The notes beneath the pieces were generated by a model, which saw only the letters and a program-made list of their open reading frames with translations, ran no database searches and was not told where the DNA came from. Source: Verrucomicrobiota bacterium (GTDB taxonomy: Bacteria; Verrucomicrobiota; Verrucomicrobiia; Chthoniobacterales; SZAS-18). From it: a DNA stretch of 64,000 nucleotides. Positions 33,361 through 42,836 of this stretch are shown in pieces (within the stretch, counting starts at the first letter, position 1; each line of letters begins with the position of its first letter). Position numbers and translations under genes: made by a program. The stretch spans positions 1 through 64,000 of the forward strand of contig JANXRG010000088.1 in assembly GCA_025353105.1 (NCBI GenBank), read 5' to 3'.

Positions 33361-34569
33361 GTGAAACGCCGCAATCTGCTCCTTGCCTTCGCCCTGATCG
33401 GGCTCTTCCTCGGGGCGGGAAGATTCTATTTCCGTTCTTACGTCCGGCAGAAGCCATTCGCGATCATTCTTTTCGTCGCCGAGGGACTGACCCCCGCCAA
33501 GCTTGCCGCGGCGCGCCAGTACAGCGGCGGAGCCGACTTCCGACTGTCCATCGAATCGCTGCCGCGGCTCGCGCTGCTGCGCAATGCAGCGGCGGATTTC
33601 GCGGTGCCCGATTCCGCGGCGGCGGCTTCCGCGATCGCCACCGGCAACAAGACCGGGTTGCGTTCCCTCGGGATCGATTTGAACAACAAGTCGGTCGGCA
33701 CGCTCGTCGATCTCGCCTCCAACGAGGGCCGCGCCACCGGCCTCGTCACCAACGCCTGGCTCACCGATGCCGGCGCGGCCGCGTTTTATGCGAAGTCGCG
33801 CGACGCACGCGAAACGGAAAACATCGCGGCGCAGTTGACGGCGAACGACAAGCTCGACCTCATCGTCGGGGGCGGCGCGGTGGATTTTCGCGGCACGATG
33901 AAGGGAGGCCGGCGGCAGGATGCGCGCGACCTGGATCTCGAGATGCAACGCGCGGGCTTCACGCTCGCACGCAATGCGCCGGATCTCGACGGGATTGCCG
34001 CCTGGAAACTTCCGCGCGTGCTGGGCCTCCTCGCGGATGAGGAGATCGTGGGCCCCGGCGCGCCTTCGCTCCCGGATTTGGTGCGCCGCGCGATTGAATT
34101 ACTGCAGGTGCGGCCGCGTGGTTACCTGCTCATCGTGTACGCCGGCCAGATCGAAAGAGCCTCGCGCGCCAACGAATCCGAGCGCATGCTCCAGCAGCTC
34201 GTCGAACTGGATCGCGCCGTGGCCGTCGCGCGGCAATACGCCGGCGAGAAAGCGATGCTGATCGTGGCTGGACTGCAGGAGACGGGTGGCTTCACGATGA
34301 ACGGCTATCCGCTGCGCACGGACAAGGGGGTCGCGCTGTTGGGAATTAATCCGACCTCGAATCTTCCGTCATTCACGTGGGCCACGGGACCAAATGGCCG
34401 CCAGGACACGGATGGCATGGCCAAGTCCGATCCCGCCGCCGCCTATTCCCTGACCGCCGTGGGCGCGACGAGCGACGTGCTCGCCTTTGGCATCGGCCAG
34501 GGCAGCGAAACCTTGTCCGGCGTACTCGATAACACCGCGGTTTTCGAAATCATCCGGCTTCAACTATGA
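33361..34569 (+). CDS. Alkaline-phosphatase-fold protein with lost metal ligands
   Basis: A 402-residue protein, anchored or exported by a hydrophobic start (LLLAFALIGLFLGAGRFYF). The PhoA-type fold is recognisable: VPDSAAAASAIATGNKTG holds the nucleophile region (Asp84-Ser85), NAWLTDAGAAAFYAKSRDARE, then IVYAGQIERASRANE and IVAGLQETGGF. Compared with PhoA, the metal ligands are changed: D51 is Glu41, T155 is Gly138, E322/D327/H331 are Tyr260/Glu265/Arg269, and D369/H370 are Leu305/Gln306; the H412 equivalent is also absent. It cannot be an ordinary zinc phosphatase. GTG start. The stop overlaps ispD (ATGA), so the two are coupled. Confidence 0.8.
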   Translation: MKRRNLLLAFALIGLFLGAGRFYFRSYVRQKPFAIILFVAEGLTPAKLAAARQYSGGADFRLSIESLPRLALLRNAAADFAVPDSAAAASAIATGNKTGLRSLGIDLNNKSVGTLVDLASNEGRATGLVTNAWLTDAGAAAFYAKSRDARETENIAAQLTANDKLDLIVGGGAVDFRGTMKGGRRQDARDLDLEMQRAGFTLARNAPDLDGIAAWKLPRVLGLLADEEIVGPGAPSLPDLVRRAIELLQVRPRGYLLIVYAGQIERASRANESERMLQQLVELDRAVAVARQYAGEKAMLIVAGLQETGGFTMNGYPLRTDKGVALLGINPTSNLPSFTWATGPNGRQDTDGMAKSDPAAAYSLTAVGATSDVLAFGIGQGSETLSGVLDNTAVFEIIRLQL

Positions 34570-35258
34570 ACGACATTCTCGATGCCATTATCGTCGCCGC
34601 TGGTTCGAGTCGCCGCATGGGATTCGACAAGATGACCGCCGATCTCGCCGGGCGCCCCGTCATCGCGCGTACGATCGAGGCCTTCGAGCGCTGCGCCGGC
34701 GTGCGACACATCCACGTCGTGACGTCAGTCGAGAATCATGTCCGCTTCGCCGACCTGCTGAAAGGCTTCGCGAAACTGCGCCCGTTCGTCCTCGGCGGCG
34801 CGCGTCGCCACCTCTCCGTCTGGAACGGATTGCACGCGCTCGAAGGATCGCCCGGCTTCGTCACCGTCCACGATGGCGCACGTCCGCTGGTGACCACAGG
34901 GATGATCGAGCAGTCGTTTCAAAAGGCGCGCGAAATGGGTGCCGCGTGCGTCGCCCAGCCCGTGACCGACACGTTGAAACGCGCGGACGCCGCGCAGCAC
35001 CTCGCCGGGTCGGTCGACCGCGATGGATTGTGGGCGATGGAGACGCCGCAAACGTTTGCGGTGGCCCTGCTGCGGCGCGCCTACGAAAATGTCATGGCGA
35101 AAAATCTGATTGTGACGGACGAGACCTCGGCCGTGGAATTGCTCGGGGTACCGGTGGCGCTGGTGCCGGCAGAGGATTGGAACTTCAAGATCACCTACCC
35201 ACGGGATCTGGCGCTCGCCACCTTCGCGCTCAACTCGCGGCGCCCGGGATCGAGCTAG
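34566..35258 (+). CDS. ispD: 2-C-methyl-D-erythritol 4-phosphate cytidylyltransferase
   Basis: A 230-residue enzyme of the non-mevalonate isoprenoid pathway. It joins CTP to methylerythritol phosphate. The nucleotide loop is IIVAAGSSRRMGFDK near the start, followed by VTVHDGARPLV and the substrate region VTDTLKR and ETPQTF. Length is normal. ATG at 34566 overlaps the preceding stop. The stop codons of ispD and the convergent ArnT-like gene share the sequence CTAG. Confidence 0.95.
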   Translation: MNDILDAIIVAAGSSRRMGFDKMTADLAGRPVIARTIEAFERCAGVRHIHVVTSVENHVRFADLLKGFAKLRPFVLGGARRHLSVWNGLHALEGSPGFVTVHDGARPLVTTGMIEQSFQKAREMGAACVAQPVTDTLKRADAAQHLAGSVDRDGLWAMETPQTFAVALLRRAYENVMAKNLIVTDETSAVELLGVPVALVPAEDWNFKITYPRDLALATFALNSRRPGSS

Positions 35259-36904
35259 CGGTTCCGGCTGAGCCTCACGACGAGCAGGACGCGTCCGCCG
35301 CGATCGACATAGCGGACCACCTCTTCCGCGACGTCCCATCGTCCCCCCTCGCGTAATCGCGGCAGCAAGTCCTCGGGCACAAACAAAAACCGCGCGTCGT
35401 CGGGCAAGTCGTCCGCGCGGATGACGTAACGCGGCGGCCGCGAGAGATAGAAGAACGCGGGCTGCGAATCAGGATCCAGAGCGTACAGCGCGGTATCCGG
35501 CGCGACCGTCGCGTCGATCTGGCGCGCGAGCGGGCGGAGCCGTTCGTGACCGTCGACCCGCGCGGCAACCGCGAGCACAAATTCGATCGAGAGGGCCGCC
35601 ATCACCGCGCCGCTCCCGAGCGCCAGCCAAGCGGGGGTACCCGGTCCGGACCACCGGCGCATCCAGAAACCGGCGCCAACCGCGAGCGCGAGCGCGCCGA
35701 GATACATCCCGTGTTCCAGATTCCAATCGCCCCGTGGCACGAGCACCGGCAATGCGAGAATCGCCAGCGCCGAAATCGCCAACAGGATAGCATTCAAGCC
35801 GCTCCAGATTTTCGGTGTCGCGGCCGGGACGCAGTTCCATCCCGCGCGCAGCATCAGCCCGAGCAACACGCTCGCTGGGACGAGCAGCGGCAACGCATAT
35901 CGCGCGGCGGAACCCGGCACGAGCATGATCGCGAGATATGCCACGGGCAGCGCGATGCGCAGTCCGCGCCACAGCGCCCGATCGCGCGGGGGCAGTCCAT
36001 CCGTCGCCCCACGCCGCCATGCGAGGGGCAACAGCACGACCCATGGCAAGAAATTCACCCAGCCCTGAAACACGAGATTGCGCAGGTACCGGCCGAATTG
36101 AAAATCACCCTCGCGTCCGCTAACGCGCTCCGTGAATTGTTCTGCCCACGTCTGCGTCACGCCCGCGCCGGCCGCGCGCTGCAGCATCGGCACCGCCCAC
36201 GCCGCAAACACCAGCCCGGCCACAACCAGCCCGACCCAATGCGCGGACCGGCGCAACTCCCGCAGTTCACCGGCGCACGCGAGAACCGCGATCACGACCG
36301 CGTAGAAAAACGCAAGATGCAACGGACCCTTGATCAGCAGCCCGAGCCCGAGGCACAGTCCCGCGCCGAGCCAGCGTGACCAGAGCCCCCGCGCCGGACC
36401 ATCGCGCGACCATCCGCGCAACCACCAAAGCAACGCAAGACCGCTGAAAACGATGTACAGGCCCTCGATTTCGATCCGCCGCCCCTTCTCCATCGTGCTA
36501 ATGTTCGCGAGCACAAAAATCGCGGCGCAAAACCCACCCTGCGTTCCGAGCGCAGGCCGGCTCCACGCCAGCGTAGCCAGCACCAGTGCGAGCACCCCGA
36601 GGGTCGACGGCAGGCGGATCCCCCATTCGTCCCGCCGGCCGGTCAGCTTCACCGACGCGCCGGCGGCCCAGTTAATCAGCGGCGGCTTGCGATAATAGGC
36701 GCGGCCGGCGACGCGGGGCACCAGCCAGTCGCCCGACTCGAGCATCTCAATTCCCGGCATGGCGCGGCGACCCTCTTCGCCCTTGAGCTCGACGCGACCG
36801 AGACCCGGCAGGTAAATCGCCAGCCAGATCGCCACGAGGGCAGCGTAAAGGAGTGCGGGCGAGAGCTTCGGGAGGGTGCCGTCGGCAGCTGGGCGATCGA
36901 TCAT
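35255..36904 (-). CDS. ArnT-like (PMT-family) membrane glycosyltransferase
   Basis: A 549-residue membrane protein with about eleven hydrophobic segments. The first loop carries the family signature GEEGRRAMPGIEMLESGDWLV, followed by YRKPPLINW. ArnT and its relatives move a sugar from an undecaprenyl-phosphate donor onto lipid A or other envelope targets. The C-terminal part (from about 440) is a periplasmic domain. ATG at 36904 is preferred: the upstream extension of the frame has no membrane character. The acceptor is unknown. Confidence 0.85.
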   Translation of the reverse strand: MIDRPAADGTLPKLSPALLYAALVAIWLAIYLPGLGRVELKGEEGRRAMPGIEMLESGDWLVPRVAGRAYYRKPPLINWAAGASVKLTGRRDEWGIRLPSTLGVLALVLATLAWSRPALGTQGGFCAAIFVLANISTMEKGRRIEIEGLYIVFSGLALLWWLRGWSRDGPARGLWSRWLGAGLCLGLGLLIKGPLHLAFFYAVVIAVLACAGELRELRRSAHWVGLVVAGLVFAAWAVPMLQRAAGAGVTQTWAEQFTERVSGREGDFQFGRYLRNLVFQGWVNFLPWVVLLPLAWRRGATDGLPPRDRALWRGLRIALPVAYLAIMLVPGSAARYALPLLVPASVLLGLMLRAGWNCVPAATPKIWSGLNAILLAISALAILALPVLVPRGDWNLEHGMYLGALALAVGAGFWMRRWSGPGTPAWLALGSGAVMAALSIEFVLAVAARVDGHERLRPLARQIDATVAPDTALYALDPDSQPAFFYLSRPPRYVIRADDLPDDARFLFVPEDLLPRLREGGRWDVAEEVVRYVDRGGRVLLVVRLSRNR

Positions 36905-37156
36905 GAAGTACCGGGCCGGGATGCGAGACTGCGCCGCGGAAACGTCCTCCACGGCGCTGCTTCGGTTCGAGCGTGGCCCACCCGTCGGGACATGGGCAAC
37001 CATTTTCCGGAATCAAATCCGCAAAAAAAAAGACGGCCCGGGCGCCCCGGGCGGCGAACGCTTTCCAGAGTCGGTACCAGAAGAAAGAATTGATCCAAAG
37101 CGAAAATTAGTGTTCCCCTTACAAACTCAGTCCTAGCCTAGTTGTGCCATCACCCT

Positions 37157-38434
37157 ATGGGTTCCTTTGATCAATATGCCCTTTGGCAGCAACTGGCAGT
37201 CGCCGCGCTGCTCTTCGGGTTTTTGACGCTCACACTATGGTGGTTGCTCCGTCGGTGGAACCGAATCGAACAGCCGGTGTTGGATCCGACCCAGCCGGCG
37301 GACAATGGCGCGCCGACCCGATCCGATGCCTACGCACCGATGTTTCGCCGCATCGCCCCGCCCTCCCAACCGGTGCCGGTCGCGGTGACTCCCGAAACCC
37401 CCCGGCCCAGCCTCACGGCCACTACTTCTCCGACCGCGCCCGTTGCGCCAGTCCCGACGCGGTCCGTCCCGTTCACGGAACCTGATTTGGAGGAGAATGT
37501 GCACTCTGCACGCGTCACGCCCTCCCTTGGACCGGCGCCCGTGCCGGCACCCTTTCGGCCTGGCACCGCCCCGGTCATGGCGGCGAATCCCCAGCGCGTC
37601 GTCAAAATCCTGCCGCGGACGGGCGCTTCGATCGGCGACATTAGCGCGAAGCCTGTAACAGCTTCGATCGGCACCCGCTTATCGGTGCTTTCGCTTTCGG
37701 TGGTCGACCGACCCTACGCCAAGCCGATCCTGAAACCCTCCGAGCCGACCGCGGTGATCGCACACGTCGCCAAGGGATCGGCGCCGGACACGGTGCGCGC
37801 CGCCACGCCCCTGCGGGTGTTCTCACGCGAGGAAGGCATCCAAAACGCCGGCGTCGCCGCGTCACGGCTGGAAAAGCCGCGCTCCCCGCTATTTCGTGAG
37901 ATGTCGTCGGGCGCCCTGACGAGTCGAGATAAGGATGCCGCCGGTCCCGCGGGGGCGCGTCCCGCCACCGCCCAAGTGGTTCCGGGTCGTCCCAGCGAAA
38001 GCGACGCGCTTTCGCGCCTTGCCGCGGAAATGAAGCAGGGCGCGAGCGACACTCCCCCCGCGTCGGCGACGACTCCGATCAGACCGCTGGTACCTGCGCC
38101 CCGACCCATGACTGCCACCGTCCCGATCGTTTCCCCGCGAGTGCCGAACAATCCCAACCCCGCGCCGGCGTCCGGACCGAACACAGTTCAGCTCACGATC
38201 GGTTTCGAGATTGAGTCGCTGCAGCTGACGCCCGCCCTGAAGCTGGATGCCGTGCAAATCCGGCCAACGTCGAACGTTGTCTCGGTGCAGCTCGATGCGA
38301 CCTCGCAGGCGACCTTGCAGATACTTCTCGGCGGCGGCGCCGCACCAGGTTCCGCGCCGGCGTTTGAGATTGAGAGTCTGCAACTGACCTCGGCCGGGAA
38401 GATCGCGCTGATCACCCTCGCACCGAAAAAGTGA
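37157..38434 (+). CDS. Single-pass membrane protein with Pro/Ala-rich region and repeated C-terminal motif
   Basis: A 425-residue protein with a membrane segment at about residues 12-33 (QLAVAALLFGFLTLTLWWLL), then a long, low-complexity region rich in Pro, Ala and Thr. The C-terminal 90 residues carry two copies of FEIESLQLT (near 350 and 400) with related beta-like sequence between (VSVQLDATSQATLQILLGG). I know no family. It is translationally coupled to the downstream TPR gene by a GTGA overlap. ATG at 37157. Confidence 0.7.
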   Translation: MGSFDQYALWQQLAVAALLFGFLTLTLWWLLRRWNRIEQPVLDPTQPADNGAPTRSDAYAPMFRRIAPPSQPVPVAVTPETPRPSLTATTSPTAPVAPVPTRSVPFTEPDLEENVHSARVTPSLGPAPVPAPFRPGTAPVMAANPQRVVKILPRTGASIGDISAKPVTASIGTRLSVLSLSVVDRPYAKPILKPSEPTAVIAHVAKGSAPDTVRAATPLRVFSREEGIQNAGVAASRLEKPRSPLFREMSSGALTSRDKDAAGPAGARPATAQVVPGRPSESDALSRLAAEMKQGASDTPPASATTPIRPLVPAPRPMTATVPIVSPRVPNNPNPAPASGPNTVQLTIGFEIESLQLTPALKLDAVQIRPTSNVVSVQLDATSQATLQILLGGGAAPGSAPAFEIESLQLTSAGKIALITLAPKK

Positions 38435-39339
38435 ATCGCTCGGGCCGGCCACCATTCGTCGTTCGCGCGGGACGCTGGTGGGTCGCGACCGTTTTCGCGC
38501 TCGCGCTCAGCCCCGCCCTCTTTGGCCAGGATGTCGCCGTCTCGTTCTCGCAGGGCCGCGAGCAGTTTCGCCTGCGGGACTTTTCCGGTGCCGTGACGAA
38601 CTTCGAGCGCGCGGTCGCCGCGGATCCGAAAAATTCGAAGTATCACCAGTGGCTTGGCCGCGCCCTCGGATTTCAGGCGGGACAGAGGGGCATCACCAGC
38701 TCGCTGGTCGCAATTGGAAAGGTGCGCACCGAACTCGATCAGGCAATTGCGCTCGACCCGAACAACCTCGAGGCCCGTGTCGATCTGATCGTTTTCTATC
38801 AGGCCGTGCCACGGCTTCTCGGCGGGAGTCGCGCCAAGGCCAATGAGCAGCTCACCGAAGTCAAGGCGCGCGACCCATCGCTCGGCGCTCAGACCGAGGG
38901 CGACATGCTTGGAATCGAGAAGAAGTATCCCGAGGCCGAGCACTGCTATCGCAAGGCGATTCGCGCAAACCCGTCGCGCCCGATGCCCTACGTGCGCCTG
39001 GCGCTCGTTCAGCAGCAGAACAAGCAGTGGGACCTCGCCTTCGCGTCGCTGCAGCGCGCACTCGCGCTCGATCCCCGCCTGCCGCTCGCCATCTATCAGG
39101 TGGGCCGGACCGGCGCGATGTCAGGCGAACGGCTCGATCTCGCCGAGCAGTCATTGATGCGGTACCTGCAACTCAAACCCGATCTGGAAAGCCCGTCCCC
39201 CTCGGCCGCGCATTTTCGTTTGGGAAACATCTACCAGAAAAAGGGCGACCCAGCCGCGGCACGCGCCGAGTACAACTCCGCGCTGAATCTCGATCCAAAG
39301 AACAAAGAGGCGAGGGAGGCATTGCGCACGCTGCCGTGA
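38431..39339 (+). CDS. Exported TPR-repeat protein
   Basis: A 302-residue protein. An N-terminal signal sequence is visible (VATVFALALSPALFGQ). Several tetratricopeptide repeats follow (FSGAVTNFERAVAADPKN; EAEHCYRKAIRANPSRPMPY; WDLAFASLQRALALDPRLP; HFRLGNIYQKKGDPAAARAEYNSALNLDPKN). It likely acts as a periplasmic scaffold. GTG start overlaps the stop of the membrane protein upstream (GTGA), so they should be made together. The DUF4097-like gene is 51 bases on. Confidence 0.85.
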   Translation: MNRSGRPPFVVRAGRWWVATVFALALSPALFGQDVAVSFSQGREQFRLRDFSGAVTNFERAVAADPKNSKYHQWLGRALGFQAGQRGITSSLVAIGKVRTELDQAIALDPNNLEARVDLIVFYQAVPRLLGGSRAKANEQLTEVKARDPSLGAQTEGDMLGIEKKYPEAEHCYRKAIRANPSRPMPYVRLALVQQQNKQWDLAFASLQRALALDPRLPLAIYQVGRTGAMSGERLDLAEQSLMRYLQLKPDLESPSPSAAHFRLGNIYQKKGDPAAARAEYNSALNLDPKNKEAREALRTLP

Positions 39340-39390
39340 CGGGCGGGCCCGCTACCGCCGTCCGGTCATGAAAAACCCGCGACAAAAACG

Positions 39391-40158
39391 ATGACCGACC
39401 AACGACGAGTCCTCTGCCTCGCACTGTCCCTGACACTCGCGCTCCCCGCGGTTGCCCGCGGTGGTGAGAACGACGTTTCGTCGCAAATTTTTCCGATCGG
39501 TTCCGAAGGCGTGGTGACGGTGCGCGCCACGACGGGGATCATTCGGGTCGGTGTTTGGGACCGGGACGAAGTCCGCGTGGAAATGATCAAGCGAGCCGAC
39601 AATCGCGAATTGCTCGATTTGCTCCGCGTCGAGTTTGACTCCGGATACAACGCTCTTTCCGTCGTCACTGACATTGCTCGCGCGACCGGCCCGCTCGGGG
39701 AATCGACCGACGTGGGGACAATCGATCTCGGCCTGACGATTCCCCGCCGGGCCCACTTTGAACTCACGGCGACCAGCGCGAATGTGCGCATCGAGGGCGT
39801 GCGCGGAAGCGCGAAGGCAAACACGACCACGGGGTCGATTTCGACGGTCGATCTCTCGGGCGCGGTCACGCTTGGGTCCACCGACGGTCCGCTCCAGGCT
39901 TCGTTTATGAGCGTCCACGAGGATCAGCGAATCGACGTCACGTCCGAGCACGGTTCCATCCGGTTGCTGCTGCCGCAATCCGTGGCCGCGTTCATCAAGG
40001 CGCGCAGCGCGCGGGGACCAGTGAAATGCGAACTTCCGCTGACCGTCGACGACGGGCCGGACGGCGGACGACAGGTGGACGGCGCGCTCAACACGGGCGG
40101 CGCGCACATCACGTGCGAAACGCAGAACGGCGGCATCCTGATTCTCAAACGTCTGTAG
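39391..40158 (+). CDS. Exported DUF4097-like beta-helix protein
   Basis: A 255-residue exported protein. A signal peptide is clear (LCLALSLTLALPAVARG). The rest shows short repeating beta units (VRATTGIIRVGVWDRDEVRV; LTATSANVRIEGVRGSAKAN; VTSEHGSIRLLLP), as in the DUF4097/adhesin-type beta helices. The product may sense or coat the envelope, but no function is established. It follows a TPR gene on the same strand. Confidence 0.75.
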   Translation: MTDQRRVLCLALSLTLALPAVARGGENDVSSQIFPIGSEGVVTVRATTGIIRVGVWDRDEVRVEMIKRADNRELLDLLRVEFDSGYNALSVVTDIARATGPLGESTDVGTIDLGLTIPRRAHFELTATSANVRIEGVRGSAKANTTTGSISTVDLSGAVTLGSTDGPLQASFMSVHEDQRIDVTSEHGSIRLLLPQSVAAFIKARSARGPVKCELPLTVDDGPDGGRQVDGALNTGGAHITCETQNGGILILKRL

Positions 40159-40203
40159 GCGGGAAGCGTTCGTCGCGGCGCGCGTTCGCTGCTATCCTCC
40201 GCC

Positions 40204-42648
40204 ATGTCTGCGAAGCCGGAACTGCTCGCGCCTGCCGGCGACTGGGAATGCGCGCGCGCCGCCGCGGCGAATGGGGCCGACGCGATCTATTTCGGACTTT
40301 CGCGCTTCAACGCCCGCCTGCGGGCGACCAATTTCGCCGAGGAGGATTTGCCGCGGCTGATGGAATATCTCCACGCCCGCGGGATGCGCGGATACGTGAC
40401 TTTCAACACGCTCATCTTCACCGAAGAGCTTCCGGCCGCCGAGGCCCAGCTCCGCCTGCTGCAGGAATGCCGCGTCGATGCCGCCATCATTCAGGATCTC
40501 GGGCTCGCCCGCCTCGCGCGTGAAATCGCCCCGGATGTCGAAGTCCACGCGTCCACGCAAATGACGCTGACGTCGCCTGAGGGTTTGCGTTTTGCCAAGC
40601 GCCTCGGGGTCGAGCGCGCGGTTCTCGCCCGCGAACTCTCGCTGCGCGAAATCGCGAAGCTCAGCGGGCCGGATTTGCCCGGAACAGAAGTGTTCGTTCA
40701 CGGCGCGCTCTGCGTCGCGTATTCCGGGCAATGCCTCACGAGCGAAGCCCTCGGCCAGCGCAGTGCGAATCGCGGCGAGTGCGCACAGGCCTGCCGGCTG
40801 CCCTACGAACTCATCGTCGACGGCTCCTTGAAGGAAATGGGCGATCGCCGCTATCTGCTTTCACCGCAGGACCTCGCGGCCGTGCACGAGATCCCGGAAT
40901 TGATCCGGCTCGGCGTCTGCAGCTTCAAGATCGAGGGACGGCTCAAATCGCCGGAATACGTCGCGGCCGTCAGCCAGGTGTACCGGAAGGCGATCGACGC
41001 GGCGTGGAACGACAAAGCCGCGGCAGACATCACGGCGGAGGATCAGTACAAACTCGAGATGACATTCTCGCGCGGACTGTTCACCGGCTGGATGCACGGC
41101 GTGAATCATCAGGAACTGGTCCACGCCCGATTCGGAAAAAAGCGCGGCGCATTTCTCGGATTCGTGGAATCGGTCGGACGCGATTACGTGGCGCTGCGTG
41201 TGCGGCCGGAATTCCCCCTCAAGGCCGGCGACGGTCTGGTCTTCGACACGGGCGGCGACACCGATCACGAACAGGGCGGACGACTGTTCGCGGTCGATGG
41301 GACAAAATTATTCTTCCGGCACGGCAAAATTGATTTCGCGGCGATCGCACCGGGTCACCGCGTCTGGAAGACCAGCGATCCGCGGCTCAACGCGGAGTTG
41401 CAGAAGACCTTCGCCAAGGATTCGCCAGTTCGGCGCCAGCGGGAGGATGCCGGTGTCACTGGCCGGGCCGGAGTGTTTCTCTCGCTGGAATCGGACGGCG
41501 TGCGGGTGGACTCATCGATTCCACTGCAGGCCGCGCAAAACCGGCCGCTGACCGATGAGGTCCTGCGCGGGCAACTGGGTCGACTCGGCGACACGGCGTA
41601 CGAACTGGGCGAGCTGCGAAATGAACTCGAAGGCGATGTCATGATTCCGCTGAGCGAGCTGAACCGGTTGCGCCGCGCGTGGGTGGCGGCGCTGGATGCG
41701 AAGGCCGCGGGCGGGCCTGCTCGCGCTTCGGCCGCGCCGGCGAGATCTCTGACCGACCGCGTGCCGATGCCCCAGCCGGGAGACATGGGCACGATGCCCG
41801 GGCCCCGACTGTCCGTTCTCTGCCGTTCGATTCCGCAAGTCGAAGCCGCGCTGAGCTGCGGAGTCGAGACCATCCTCGCGGATTTTGAGGATATCCGGCG
41901 CTACAAGGATACGGTCGCGTTGGTCCGCGAGCGCTCGACGGGCACTGCCATCGTGCTCGCGACCCCACGCATCCAAAAGGCCGGCGAAGAGGGCTTCTTC
42001 AAATTGATGGAAAGCGCCAACGCCGACGGCGTCCTCGTGCGCAACCTTGGCGCGATTGATTATTTCCGGGCGTCCCCTCTGCGCCGAATCGGGGACTTCT
42101 CGCTCAACGTCGCCAATCCGCTCACCGCGCAATTGCTGATGGCCGAGGGTCTGGAATGCGTGACGGTCTCGTACGACCTCAACGCGGAACAAGTACTGGC
42201 CCTGCTCCGCGCCGCGCCAGCCGCGTGGTTCGAAATTGTGCTGCACCAGCACATGCCGATGTTTCACATGGAACACTGCGTGTTCGCGGCATTTCTCTCG
42301 AACGGGACCGACTACACCAACTGCGGCCGACCGTGCGATCGGCACGCCGTGGCGTTGCGCGATCGCGTCGGGCTCGAGCATCCCCTCAAAGCCGACGTCG
42401 GCTGCCGCAACACCGTCTTCCACGCGCGCGCCCAAAGCGGCGCGAATTATTTGCGCGATTTCCGGGCCGCGGGCGCGGGCCGCTTCCGCGTCGAGCTCCT
42501 GACCGAGGACGCTGCAAAATCGGAACTCATCATCCGGACCTACCAAGGCCTGCTGACCGGCGAGATTGGAAGTCAGGAGGTGGTCTCCCGCCTCAAGGTC
42601 GCAAACCAACTCGGCGTGACAAACGGAACGCTGACCGTGCTGCGATAG
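40204..42648 (+). CDS. U32-family peptidase-like protein (RlhA/YegQ type)
   Basis: An 814-residue protein. The core starts ELLAPAGDWECARAAAANGADAIYFG, and the family signature lies in EVFVHGALCVAYSGQC with conserved cysteines (GECAQACRLPYEL). E. coli relatives RlhA and TrhP hydroxylate rRNA or tRNA rather than cleave peptides. This length and domain set are close to RlhA, which modifies 23S rRNA C2501 there. The last 300 residues form a second TIM-like part (CRSIPQVEAALSCGVETI) with cysteines in TNCGRPCDRH. RNA hydroxylation is inferred from family knowledge. Confidence 0.85.
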   Translation: MSAKPELLAPAGDWECARAAAANGADAIYFGLSRFNARLRATNFAEEDLPRLMEYLHARGMRGYVTFNTLIFTEELPAAEAQLRLLQECRVDAAIIQDLGLARLAREIAPDVEVHASTQMTLTSPEGLRFAKRLGVERAVLARELSLREIAKLSGPDLPGTEVFVHGALCVAYSGQCLTSEALGQRSANRGECAQACRLPYELIVDGSLKEMGDRRYLLSPQDLAAVHEIPELIRLGVCSFKIEGRLKSPEYVAAVSQVYRKAIDAAWNDKAAADITAEDQYKLEMTFSRGLFTGWMHGVNHQELVHARFGKKRGAFLGFVESVGRDYVALRVRPEFPLKAGDGLVFDTGGDTDHEQGGRLFAVDGTKLFFRHGKIDFAAIAPGHRVWKTSDPRLNAELQKTFAKDSPVRRQREDAGVTGRAGVFLSLESDGVRVDSSIPLQAAQNRPLTDEVLRGQLGRLGDTAYELGELRNELEGDVMIPLSELNRLRRAWVAALDAKAAGGPARASAAPARSLTDRVPMPQPGDMGTMPGPRLSVLCRSIPQVEAALSCGVETILADFEDIRRYKDTVALVRERSTGTAIVLATPRIQKAGEEGFFKLMESANADGVLVRNLGAIDYFRASPLRRIGDFSLNVANPLTAQLLMAEGLECVTVSYDLNAEQVLALLRAAPAAWFEIVLHQHMPMFHMEHCVFAAFLSNGTDYTNCGRPCDRHAVALRDRVGLEHPLKADVGCRNTVFHARAQSGANYLRDFRAAGAGRFRVELLTEDAAKSELIIRTYQGLLTGEIGSQEVVSRLKVANQLGVTNGTLTVLR

Positions 42649-42663
42649 TGCTTCCGACGCCGG

Positions 42664-42743
42664 GACGGCGGCGGAAGCAACTCGAAGTTCGAAGCTCGAA
42701 GAAAGTTTAGGGAAAGAAAAGAAAGGAAAGTTCGAGTCGCCGC
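42664..42743. other. Intergenic region between convergent U32 and ruvB genes
   Basis: A gap of about 185 bases, mostly made of one composite TCGAA element with purine-rich left half (AAGAAAGTTTAGGGAAAGAA). Nothing else coding was seen. Confidence 0.5.
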
Positions 42744-42813
42744 CTTTGGAACTTTCCCCGCATTCGAACTTTCAGCCCTTTCTTCGAGTTTCGAGCTTCG
42801 AGCTTCGAGTTTC
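42680..42813. repeat. Composite TCGAA-hairpin element between convergent genes
   Basis: Left arm CTCGAAGTTCGAAGCTCGAA (from 42681) and right arm CTTCGAGTTTCGAGCTTCGA (from 42782) are inverted copies. Shorter inverted pieces (GGAAAGTTCGAG and GAACTTTCC) lie inside. It could fold into one large hairpin and serve as a bidirectional terminator. Confidence 0.75.
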
Positions 42814-42815
42814 TG

Positions 42816-42836
42816 TAGCCGCCGCCGGGGCGGCTA
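42816..42836 (-). terminator. Hairpin overlapping the ruvB stop codon
   Basis: TAGCCGCC/GGCGGCTA, 8-bp perfect stem with a 5-base loop. Its right arm includes the ruvB stop codon. The T-run is poor, so it is only a possible terminator. Confidence 0.4.

Noticed and set aside
33361..34569. Active alkaline phosphatase
   Set aside because: Nearly all metal ligands are substituted although the fold is recognisable.
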